Shown here one piece after another: positions 6,175 to 11,833 of a stretch of DNA of 11,833 nucleotides. This DNA is from Pseudomonadota bacterium (GTDB lineage: Bacteria > Pseudomonadota > Alphaproteobacteria > Acetobacterales > Acetobacteraceae). The stretch is taken from positions 1 through 11,833 of the forward strand of contig JAJZVE010000075.1 in NCBI GenBank assembly GCA_021845835.1, in the 5' to 3' direction. Within the stretch, counting starts at the first letter, position 1, and each line of letters begins with the position of its first letter. The notes under the pieces are model-generated. The model made no database searches. It had not been told where the DNA came from and was given only the letters and a program-made list of their open reading frames with translations. The translations under genes were made by a program, and so were the position numbers.

Positions 6175-7158
6175 ATGAAGATCGAAGGCGGCAAATTTCT
6201 TCTGACCGGCGGAGCCAGCCTGATCGGCTCGCACATCGCAGAGGCTCTGCTGGCGGCTGGTGCGCGCGAAATCATCCTGTTCGACAATTATTCTTTGGGT
6301 TCGCCCGACACCATCCGTGACCTGCTTGCGGACCCGCGGGTGAAGCTGGTGCGCGGCGACATCCTGCGCGTGAACGAACTCTACGATGCGCTGGAGGGCG
6401 TCCACGGCGTGTTCGCCGCGGCCGGGTTCCTCACCTTGCCGCTCAGCCTGAACCCGGCGCTGGGCATGTCGGTGAACGTGATGGGCCAGCTCAACGTCTA
6501 TGAGGCCTGCCGCTATCGCGGTGTCGGCAAGGTCGTGTTCTCGTCGTCGGTGGCCGTGTACAGCGACCCGATGACGGACGTCATCGCCGAGGACCAGCCT
6601 TTCGCCTGGACCAGGCTGCAGCCGGGCGGCGCCATCTACGGGGCAACCAAGATCATCGGCGAGAATCTCGGCCGGCTGTACCACGACAGGCACGGGGTGC
6701 AATCCATCGCCCTGCGCTACGCCTCGGTGTACGGCGAACGCCAGCACTATCGCGCCGTGAACGCGCTGTACATCATCGAGACCTATGACCGGTTGGTCCG
6801 CGGCGAGCCGCCGGTCATCCCCGATGACGGCAGCGAAGTGCATGACTATATCCACGCCGCCGACGTGGCGCGGGCCAGCGTCATGGCCATGCAGAGCGAC
6901 ATCAGCCGCGAAAGCTTCAACGTCGCCACCGGCGTCTCGACCTCGCTCAACCGGCTGGTCGAGATCGTGCAGCAGGTCATGGGTACCAACCTCAAGCCGG
7001 AATACCGCACACCGGTCGGCAAGATCCGCGCCACCGCCTCCAGCCATCTGCATTTCTCGAACGAGAAGATCGAGCGGATGCTCGGCTGGCGACCCGAAGT
7101 GTCCATCGAAGCCGGCATACGGCGGGTGATCGAATGGCGCCGGGCCAATGGTGGCTAG
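6175..7158 (+). CDS. Extended SDR, NAD-dependent epimerase/dehydratase family
   Basis: This 327-residue Rossmann-fold protein resembles nucleotide-sugar epimerases. The dinucleotide motif is TGGASLIG (11-18), with serine at position 15 where the middle glycine of GxxGxxG is usual. D37 (LFDN) is placed to bind the NAD ribose, GDI (61-63) follows, and the catalytic set is SSS (123-125) with YGATK (155-159). RYASVYGERQ (181-190) and DYIHAADVA (224-232) are typical of extended SDRs. AGGGGTGGAAGC precedes the ATG. It lies 66 bases after the aldolase-like gene and 43 before the dehydrogenase, so the three are probably co-transcribed. Between catabolic genes it may act as a dehydrogenase or epimerase on a small hydroxy acid or sugar-like intermediate; the substrate is inferred only. 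Confidence 0.88.
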   Translation: MKIEGGKFLLTGGASLIGSHIAEALLAAGAREIILFDNYSLGSPDTIRDLLADPRVKLVRGDILRVNELYDALEGVHGVFAAAGFLTLPLSLNPALGMSVNVMGQLNVYEACRYRGVGKVVFSSSVAVYSDPMTDVIAEDQPFAWTRLQPGGAIYGATKIIGENLGRLYHDRHGVQSIALRYASVYGERQHYRAVNALYIIETYDRLVRGEPPVIPDDGSEVHDYIHAADVARASVMAMQSDISRESFNVATGVSTSLNRLVEIVQQVMGTNLKPEYRTPVGKIRATASSHLHFSNEKIERMLGWRPEVSIEAGIRRVIEWRRANGG

Positions 7159-7201
7159 CGCTGGCCCCGATCTGACCCGCAGCAGGGATTGATGCAAAGC
7201 G

Positions 7202-8719
7202 ATGACCACGGAAATGATCGAAGGCAAGGTGCGGCCGCAGGAAGCGCCGGCTCCGGCGCCGCCTCTGCCGTCCGGGCTGCCGCACACGGGCCTGATGCTG
7301 ATCGGCGGCGAACTCGTGGAAAGTCTCGATGGCGGCTGGCTCGACAGCCTTAACCCGGCCACCGAGGCATATATCGGCAAGGTGCCGCGGGCGACGGCAG
7401 CGGACGTGGACCGGGCGGTCGCCGCGGCGGAACGGGCGCAGCCGGGCTGGGCCGCCCTGTCAGTCGCCCAGCGGGGAAAGTATCTGCTGGATCTGGCCGA
7501 CGCCCTGGCCGCCCAGTCGGCCCGCATCCTGCGGGTGGAGGTGGCCGACACCGGCAACACGATTTCGCCGATGCGCAACGATCTCGCCAACGGGATCGAC
7601 CGGCTCAAGTTCTTCGTCGGGCTCGGCTACGAACTCAAGGGCCACAGCATCCCGGCGACGGCGGAGAACATCCACTTCACGCTGCGCGAGCCGTACGGCG
7701 TGGTTGGCCGCATCCTCGCCTTCAACCATCCGATCAACATGGCGGTGGCCGGGATGGCGGCACCGCTGATGGCGGGCAACGCCGTCATCCTCAAGCCCTC
7801 CGAGCAAAGTCCGCTGTCGGCCTCGATCCTGGCCGAGATTGCCCGCGACGTGCTGCCCCCCGGAGTGCTCGGCATCCTCAGCGGCCTGGGCGCCGAGGTC
7901 GGCGACGCCCTGGTGCGCCATCCGCGGGTGAAGCGACTTTCGTTCGTCGGCTCGGCCCGTACCGGCATGGCGATCCAGCGCTCCGCTGCTGCGGTCGCCG
8001 TCAAGCATGTCAGCCTGGAACTGGGCGGCAAGAATCCCTTCATCGTGTTTCCCGATGCACCGCTCGAAAAGGTCGCAGCGGCGGTGGTGAGCGGAATGAA
8101 CTTCGGCTGGCAAGGGCAATCCTGCGCCTCGACCAGCCGTGTGTTTGTCCATGACTCGCTCTACGACGCGGTGGTCGAGCGGGTTGCCGCGCGGGTTGCC
8201 GCGATCCGGGTCGGCGATCCATTCGACGATGCGACCCAGATGGGGCCGGTCAATTCCAGGACCCAATATGACAAGGTGCTTTACTATATCGAGGCCGGCC
8301 TGGCCGATGGCGCACGCCTGGTCGCCGGCGGCCGGCGGCCGCAGGGGCCGGCCTTCGCCAGGGGCTACTGGGTCGAGCCGACGGTCTTTGCCGACGTGGA
8401 TCCCGACATGCGGGTCGCCCGCGAGGAAATCTTCGGGCCGGTCCTGTCGATCCTGCGCTGGCGCGAGGTTGACGAGGTGGTGGCCAAGGCGAATGCGCTC
8501 GACTACGGCCTTACCGCCGCGGTCTGGACCAACGACCTGACCGTGGCCATGCAGACCGCCCGGCGCATCCAGTCGGGCTATGTCTGGGTCAACGGAGTTG
8601 GCGCCCACGTGCGGGCGATGCCCTATGGCGGCTACAAGAACAGCGGCGTCGGGCGCGAGCGTGGCCTGGAGGAGCTGCTTTCCTACACGGAGGAGAAGTC
8701 CGTTCACATCATGCTGTAG
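7202..8719 (+). CDS. NAD(P)-dependent aldehyde dehydrogenase
   Basis: Oxidises an aldehyde to the acid in the cytoplasm. The length, 505 residues, is normal for the superfamily. The catalytic set is complete: N175 in LAFNHP, K198 in ILKPSE, E273 in LELGGKNP, nucleophile C308 in GQSCAS, and EIFGP (409-413). FVGSARTG (248-255) is the cofactor-binding stretch. The first 28 residues are a proline/alanine-rich tail without clear function. ATG 7202 is preceded only by a distant AGGGA, and ATG 7214 is an alternative start. It sits third in the operon after the aldolase-like protein and SDR. A decarboxylase-like ThDP enzyme begins at 11762, so its aldehyde substrate may come from 2-oxo acid decarboxylation. 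Subfamily and substrate cannot be decided here. Confidence 0.95.
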   Translation: MTTEMIEGKVRPQEAPAPAPPLPSGLPHTGLMLIGGELVESLDGGWLDSLNPATEAYIGKVPRATAADVDRAVAAAERAQPGWAALSVAQRGKYLLDLADALAAQSARILRVEVADTGNTISPMRNDLANGIDRLKFFVGLGYELKGHSIPATAENIHFTLREPYGVVGRILAFNHPINMAVAGMAAPLMAGNAVILKPSEQSPLSASILAEIARDVLPPGVLGILSGLGAEVGDALVRHPRVKRLSFVGSARTGMAIQRSAAAVAVKHVSLELGGKNPFIVFPDAPLEKVAAAVVSGMNFGWQGQSCASTSRVFVHDSLYDAVVERVAARVAAIRVGDPFDDATQMGPVNSRTQYDKVLYYIEAGLADGARLVAGGRRPQGPAFARGYWVEPTVFADVDPDMRVAREEIFGPVLSILRWREVDEVVAKANALDYGLTAAVWTNDLTVAMQTARRIQSGYVWVNGVGAHVRAMPYGGYKNSGVGRERGLEELLSYTEEKSVHIML

Positions 8720-8742
8720 CGCGATCGCGGCGGAACGTCGGA

Positions 8743-8758
8743 CCGGTGCCGGCACCGG
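8743..8758. terminator. GC-rich 16-bp palindrome after the aldehyde dehydrogenase gene
   Basis: CCGGTGCC directly followed by its complement GGCACCGG, starting 24 bases after the stop codon. As RNA it would form a 6-bp stem with a 4-base loop. No T-run follows, so it is at best a weak or factor-assisted terminator. It would separate the three-gene operon from the flavoprotein gene. Confidence 0.3.
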
Positions 8759-8768
8759 CGGCGCCTTC

Positions 8769-8791
8769 GCCATACCGAAAATGGCATGCCA
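8769..8791. promoter_or_regulatory. Candidate operator with perfect TGGCATGCCA palindrome
   Basis: An inverted repeat GCCAT-N7-ATGGC (8769-8785) overlaps a perfect 10-bp palindrome TGGCATGCCA (8782-8791), followed by GCAT. The same 10-mer recurs at 11567-11576 ahead of another gene. The position is about 100-120 bases upstream of the flavoprotein ATG, in the only gap long enough (170 bases) to hold a promoter for it. A TTGACT (8817-8822) downstream could be a -35 element, but no good -10 follows. Likely a binding site of the local LysR-type regulator; this is inference. Confidence 0.45.
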
Positions 8792-8889
8792 GCATCAGCA
8801 GATATTCCGATCGCTTTTGACTCGTGCTGATAGTGTGGGAGCGGGCGCCCGACGTCAGGGTCTTCGGCCGGAATTCGAGGGGTTACGTG

Positions 8890-10422
8890 ATGACCGAGAG
8901 GGAAGGCAAGTTTGATGTGGTCGTTGTCGGCGGCGGCAACGCGGCACTTTGCGCCGCACTGTCGGCCGCCGAGGAGGGTGCTCGCGTTCTCATGCTGGAA
9001 CGGGCGCCGCGGGCGGAACGGGGCGGCAACACGGCCTTCACCGAGGGCCTGATGCGGGTCGTCTACAACGGCCCCGATGACATCCGCGCGCTGTCACCCG
9101 ATCTCTCCCGCGAAGAGATGGAGAGCGATTTCGGCACCTACACCGAAAGCGACTTCTTCGACGACATGGGCCGGATCACGCTGTACCGGACCGATCCCGA
9201 TCTCTGCGAGATCCTGGTCAGGCAGAGCAACGCCGCCATGCACTGGATGCGCAAGCACGGCGTGCGGTTCCTGCCGCAGTTCGGCCGCCAGTCGTTCAAG
9301 ATAGATGGCCGCTACAAGTTCTGGGGCGGGGCTACCCTGGCAGCCTCCGGTGGCGGCCGTGGCCTTGTCGAGGCGCTCTATGGCGCCGCCGAGAAGGCCG
9401 GCATCTGCGTGATCTATGATGCGTGGGTGCGCGATCTGGTGCATTCCGACGCGGGCGTCTCCGGCGTGGTCGCCCAGGTGGACGGGGTGACGACGACGTT
9501 CGCCGGCCGCAGCGTTGTGCTGGCCTGCGGCGGATTCGAGGCCAATGCAGCCTGGCGCTCCAAGTATCTCGGGCCGGGATGGGATCTTGCGAAGGTGCGC
9601 GGCACCAAATACAACACCGGCGACGGCCTGGACATGGCGCTGCGGATCGGCGCCCAGCCGCGCGGCAACTGGTCGGGCTGCCATTCGGTCGGCTGGGAGC
9701 GCTACGCGGAGGATTTCGGCGACTTCGCCGTGACCGACGACTACGAGCGCGACAGCTATCCCTTCTCGATCATGGTGAACAGCGAGGGGCGGCGGTTCCT
9801 GGACGAGGGAGCGGACATCCGCAACTACACCTATGCCAAGTACGGCCGCATCGTTTTGCAGCAGCCGGGCCAGTTCGCCTGGCAGGTCTTTGACTCCACG
9901 GTGACGCACCTGCTGCGCCCCGAGTATCACGCCAGGCGGGTGACCAAGGTGGTTGCCGGCACCATCGAGGAACTGGCCGAGAAGCTGGATGACGTGAACA
10001 CGGAGCAGCTTCTGCGCACCATCCGCACGTTCAACGCGGCCGTGAAGCGCGACGTACCGTTCAATCCAACGATCAAGGACGGCCGCTGCACCGTCGGCCT
10101 GGACATCGCCAAGTCCAATTGGGCAAACCCGATCGAAGTGCCGCCATTTGAAGCCTATTCGGTCACGTGTGGCATCACATTCACCTTCGGGGGTCTGGGG
10201 ATTAATACGAGCGGACAGGTTCTGGACGTGAACCATCGGCCGATCCGGGGCCTCTACGCGGCCGGAGAAATGGTCGGCGGACTGTTCTACTTCAACTATC
10301 CCGGTTCCACCGGACTGACCAGCGGCGCGGTGTTCGGGCGCCTGGCCGGCCGCAACGCCGCCCAGGCGGCCAGTGCCACCCGCCAGGCCCAGGCCGCCGA
10401 CGCGGCCTTGCAATCCGCCTGA
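8890..10422 (+). CDS. TcuA-like FAD-dependent dehydrogenase (fumarate reductase/succinate dehydrogenase flavoprotein family)
   Basis: A 510-residue flavoprotein. The N-terminal FAD motif GGGNAA (14-19) followed by E37 and RGGN (44-47) closely resembles TcuA, which oxidises tricarballylate to cis-aconitate. Further support is WGGATLAASGGGRGLVEAL (145-163), NSEGRRFLDEGAD (297-309), GLGINTSGQVLD (435-446) and the FAD-closing GLYAAGEMVGG (454-464). A catalytic arginine is likely within the central RRFLDEGAD region, as in the family. The start is ATG 8890, seven bases after GAGGGG; the adjacent GTG is possible. TcuA passes electrons to the membrane protein TcuB, but no tcuB is in the window, so the acceptor is unknown. 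It probably desaturates or oxidises a carboxylate; 3-ketosteroid dehydrogenase-like or urocanate reductase-like activity is less likely. Confidence 0.88.
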   Translation: MTEREGKFDVVVVGGGNAALCAALSAAEEGARVLMLERAPRAERGGNTAFTEGLMRVVYNGPDDIRALSPDLSREEMESDFGTYTESDFFDDMGRITLYRTDPDLCEILVRQSNAAMHWMRKHGVRFLPQFGRQSFKIDGRYKFWGGATLAASGGGRGLVEALYGAAEKAGICVIYDAWVRDLVHSDAGVSGVVAQVDGVTTTFAGRSVVLACGGFEANAAWRSKYLGPGWDLAKVRGTKYNTGDGLDMALRIGAQPRGNWSGCHSVGWERYAEDFGDFAVTDDYERDSYPFSIMVNSEGRRFLDEGADIRNYTYAKYGRIVLQQPGQFAWQVFDSTVTHLLRPEYHARRVTKVVAGTIEELAEKLDDVNTEQLLRTIRTFNAAVKRDVPFNPTIKDGRCTVGLDIAKSNWANPIEVPPFEAYSVTCGITFTFGGLGINTSGQVLDVNHRPIRGLYAAGEMVGGLFYFNYPGSTGLTSGAVFGRLAGRNAAQAASATRQAQAADAALQSA

Positions 10423-10430
10423 CCCGGCGT

Positions 10431-10447
10431 GCGCGGCGGTGCCGCGC
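10431..10447. terminator. Hairpin after the flavoprotein gene
   Basis: Perfect 7-bp stem GCGCGGC / GCCGCGC with a 3-base GGT loop, starting 8 bases after the flavoprotein stop codon. It is very stable by composition but lacks a T-run. The position is right for a transcript 3' end, and it would partly insulate the LysR gene from read-through. Confidence 0.45.
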
Positions 10448-10467
10448 GGCGGGATACCCAATCGAGC

Positions 10468-10541
10468 ATACTGGTCGCGCCGACCCCTCTCCGGGTAGAA
10501 TGCCTGGGCTTCGGCCGGTGGCGGCCGAACGTGGCATGTCC
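10468..10541. promoter_or_regulatory. Leader of the LysR gene with motif-like sequences
   Basis: The 137-base gap before the regulator holds ATACTGG (10468-10474; CCAGTAT on the other strand), a -10-like TAGAAT (10496-10501) without a convincing -35, and TGGCATGTCC (10532-10541), one or two mismatches from the palindromes at 8782 and 11567. LysR-type genes are commonly autoregulated, so an operator here would be expected. Each element alone could occur by chance. Confidence 0.3.
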
Positions 10542-10559
10542 CCGGGGAGAGAAGCGCTC

Positions 10560-11486
10560 GTGCAGCTCCGCCAGCTCAGGTACGTCCTGGAAGTCCATCG
10601 GCGCGGCAATCACATCTCCGCTGCCGCCGAGACCTTGCACACGTCGCAGCCGGGGGTCAGCAAGCAAATCCAGATGCTGGAACTGGAACTCGGCTACGAC
10701 ATCTTCGAGCGGACCCGCAACCGGGTGGTCGGCCTGACCGAGCCGGGGCGCGAGGTGATCAAGATCATCCAGCGGGTCTTCAATGACATCGAGAGCCTGC
10801 GGACGATTCGCGACGACTACAGCCGCTGCCAGGAAGGGTCCCTTACCCTCGCCACCACGCACACCCAGGTCCGCTATGTCCTGCCCAAGGTGATCGACGC
10901 TTTCATCCAGCGCTATCCGTTGGTACGCCTCAGCCTGCGGCAGGGCAATCCGACCGAATGCTGCGAGGCGGTGGAGGCGGGGGAGGCCGACCTGGCCATC
11001 GGCACCGACACCATGCGGCCGTTCCCCAACCTCGTCATGCTGCCGTGCTTGCAGATCACCCGCAGCCTCATCGCCAGGAAGGGGCATCCGATCCTGGATA
11101 TCCCCGAGCTTACTCTCGAAGAGATCGCGAAGTACCCGGTGATCGCCCATGACCCGTATCGGAGCGGCCGCTGGAAGATCATGGACGCCTTCACGAAACG
11201 CGGTATCAGGCCCAACATCCTGTTCAATGCCGTCGATGCCGATGTCAGCAAGACCTATGTCGAACTCGGGCTCGGCATCTCCATCCTGGCGACGGTGGCG
11301 GTCGATCCCGAGCATGACGTGGGCATCGGGGCGCGCGACGCGAGCCACCTCTTCGAGTCCAGCGTCACCTATGTATCGTTCCGCGGCAACGCCTACCTGC
11401 GGCGATTTGTGTTCGATTTCATCGAGATGCTGGCACCGACCCTGACCCGCGAGGTGGTCGGCGCCGCGTTGCCGCGGCGGCGTTAG
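10560..11486 (+). CDS. LysR-type transcriptional regulator, CysB/Cbl subfamily
   Basis: A 308-residue DNA-binding regulator. The N-terminus (QLRQLRYVLEV) and helix-turn-helix with TSQPGVSKQIQMLE (28-41) match CysB and Cbl. In the effector domain ATTHTQVRYVLP (98-109) is nearly identical to CysB, where T100, T102 and Q103 contact sulfate. T149 is also present, while the residue aligning with CysB T202 is serine. DADVSKTYVELGLGI (226-240) is another CysB signature. The protein ends about 16 residues earlier than E. coli CysB. The start is the GTG at 10560, 8 bases after GGAGAG, because homology begins there; an upstream ATG at 10500 would add 20 unconserved residues. It probably controls the flanking catabolic and transport genes, sensing a pathway intermediate or sulfate-like anion. 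It is unlikely to be housekeeping CysB itself. Confidence 0.93.
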   Translation: MQLRQLRYVLEVHRRGNHISAAAETLHTSQPGVSKQIQMLELELGYDIFERTRNRVVGLTEPGREVIKIIQRVFNDIESLRTIRDDYSRCQEGSLTLATTHTQVRYVLPKVIDAFIQRYPLVRLSLRQGNPTECCEAVEAGEADLAIGTDTMRPFPNLVMLPCLQITRSLIARKGHPILDIPELTLEEIAKYPVIAHDPYRSGRWKIMDAFTKRGIRPNILFNAVDADVSKTYVELGLGISILATVAVDPEHDVGIGARDASHLFESSVTYVSFRGNAYLRRFVFDFIEMLAPTLTREVVGAALPRRR

Positions 11487-11498
11487 CCGCGCCGCGGC
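11471..11498. terminator. GC hairpin overlapping the end of the LysR gene
   Basis: The 8-mer GCCGCGGC occurs at 11471-11478 and again at 11491-11498. Being self-complementary, the copies can pair as an 8-bp stem around a 12-base loop that itself contains GGC-GTTA-GCC. The stop codon lies within the loop. There is no T-run. It could be a transcript end for the regulator or simply a by-product of GC-rich sequence. Confidence 0.3.
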
Positions 11499-11761
11499 GT
11501 CCGTCCATCGGGGAATGCTTCGCGGGATGCCCCGGGTTGTCCCGGCGCCGCGCAGTATGCCCCCGTTGGCATGCCAGTATTTCATCTTGGCCGATTGTTC
11601 TTATGCTCGATGACCGATACCTTCGTCCGGCTCACCGCAGGGGGCGTTCGGACGCCTGGAACGCTTCCGGCATCACGTCCGGTCTCCGCGACAGTGGCGA
11701 GGCTGTCGCCCGTCGAAGCGGCGGCGCTTTCAACCTCATTGATCTTCAAGCGTGGCAAACC
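11487..11761. other. Intergenic region between the regulator and the edge gene
   Basis: This 275-base stretch has no credible gene. Frames running through it from 11571 lack protein-like composition and end out of frame with the gene at 11762. It contains the candidate operator at 11567, followed by a locally less GC-rich segment with TATGCT (11602-11607) that could be a -10 element without a good -35 partner. No Shine-Dalgarno sequence is evident directly before 11762. Confidence 0.6.
11567..11580. promoter_or_regulatory. Candidate operator: second TGGCATGCCA palindrome
   Basis: The perfect 10-bp palindrome TGGCATGCCA (11567-11576) is followed by GTAT, so the stretch contains TGCCAGTAT. An ATGCC at 11557-11561 gives an inverted partner to the GGCAT half-site. 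It is about 190 bases ahead of the ATG at 11762 and roughly 45 bases ahead of a predicted start after TATGCT. It is identical in its 10-bp core to the site before the flavoprotein gene, suggesting one regulator for both. Confidence 0.45.
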
Positions 11762-11833
11762 ATGGACAAGACCGTCTCGCCGCCGCAGTGGCCGAACGAC
11801 ATCTTCGAGGCGCTGAAGCGGGCGAACATCCGA
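11762..11833 (+). CDS. Partial: ComD-like (sulfopyruvate decarboxylase alpha-type) thiamine-diphosphate enzyme, N-terminus
   Basis: Only the first 24 residues are present before the window ends: MDKTVSPPQ then WPNDIFEALKRANIR. The WP-DIF-ALK-A-I segment is how the alpha (PYR-domain) subunit of ComDE-type sulfopyruvate and phosphonopyruvate decarboxylase-like proteins begins, where it forms the first helix before the ThDP-binding fold. If correct, a beta subunit should follow. The frame is open upstream but has no better ATG. The call rests on a short match from memory and is tentative. Another ThDP-binding or unrelated protein is possible. Confidence 0.45.
   Translation, partial: MDKTVSPPQWPNDIFEALKRANIR

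Noticed and set aside
4924..7608. Very long minus-strand open frame (894 codons) opposite the aldolase-like and SDR genes
   Set aside because: It is the complement of well-supported plus-strand genes and of intergenic DNA. Its composition is rich in Arg, His, Asp and Ala with no domain, as expected from GC-biased third positions.
9094..11585. Long minus-strand open frames opposite the flavoprotein and LysR genes (9094-10461 and 10296-11585)
   Set aside because: They shadow genes with clear motifs and have low-complexity, unrecognisable translations.

Overview
The window reads as a stretch of bacterial chromosome or large replicon. It is strongly GC-rich with G/C-biased third codon positions, which produces long spurious open frames on the opposite strand. 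Gene content and protein style (a LIV-type ABC importer, an RraA-like aldolase, a TcuA-like flavoprotein, a CysB-type regulator) suggest a metabolically versatile alpha- or betaproteobacterium. The sequence alone does not fix the genus.

Layout. Minus strand, 268-4768: a complete five-gene branched-chain-amino-acid-type (HAAT) ABC importer in the order binding protein, permease LivH, permease LivM, ATPase LivG, ATPase LivF. The last four cistrons overlap by one to four bases. A 611-base divergent control region (4769-5379) follows. Plus strand, 5380-8719: an RraA/HMG-aldolase-like protein, an extended SDR (NAD-epimerase/dehydratase type) and an aldehyde dehydrogenase, closely spaced and probably one operon. 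Plus strand, 8890-10422: a TcuA-like FAD dehydrogenase behind its own 170-base leader. Plus strand, 10560-11486: a CysB/Cbl-type LysR regulator. At the right edge, from 11762, lies the first 24 codons of what looks like a ComD-type (sulfopyruvate decarboxylase alpha-like) thiamine-diphosphate enzyme.

How the genes may work together (inference). The importer would bring in an organic acid or related small anion. The flavoprotein would desaturate or oxidise it, the SDR would oxidise or rearrange a hydroxylated intermediate, and the RraA-like protein would cleave or decarboxylate a 2-oxo acid. The ThDP enzyme at the edge would decarboxylate a 2-oxo acid to an aldehyde, which the aldehyde dehydrogenase would oxidise. 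The substrate is unknown. The CysB-like effector pocket and the ComD-like neighbour make a sulfonated or sulfate-like ligand possible. The TcuA and RraA homologies point equally well to a polycarboxylate.

The least expected signal is in the control regions. A perfect 10-bp palindrome (TGGCATGCCA) occurs ahead of both the flavoprotein gene and the ThDP-enzyme gene. A related half-site dyad (ACGGCA-N7-TGCCGT) sits near -60 of a good predicted promoter for the transporter, and related sequences lie at the left end and ahead of the regulator gene. This looks like a local LysR-type regulon. No RNA genes, insertion sequences, CRISPR arrays or phage genes were seen.
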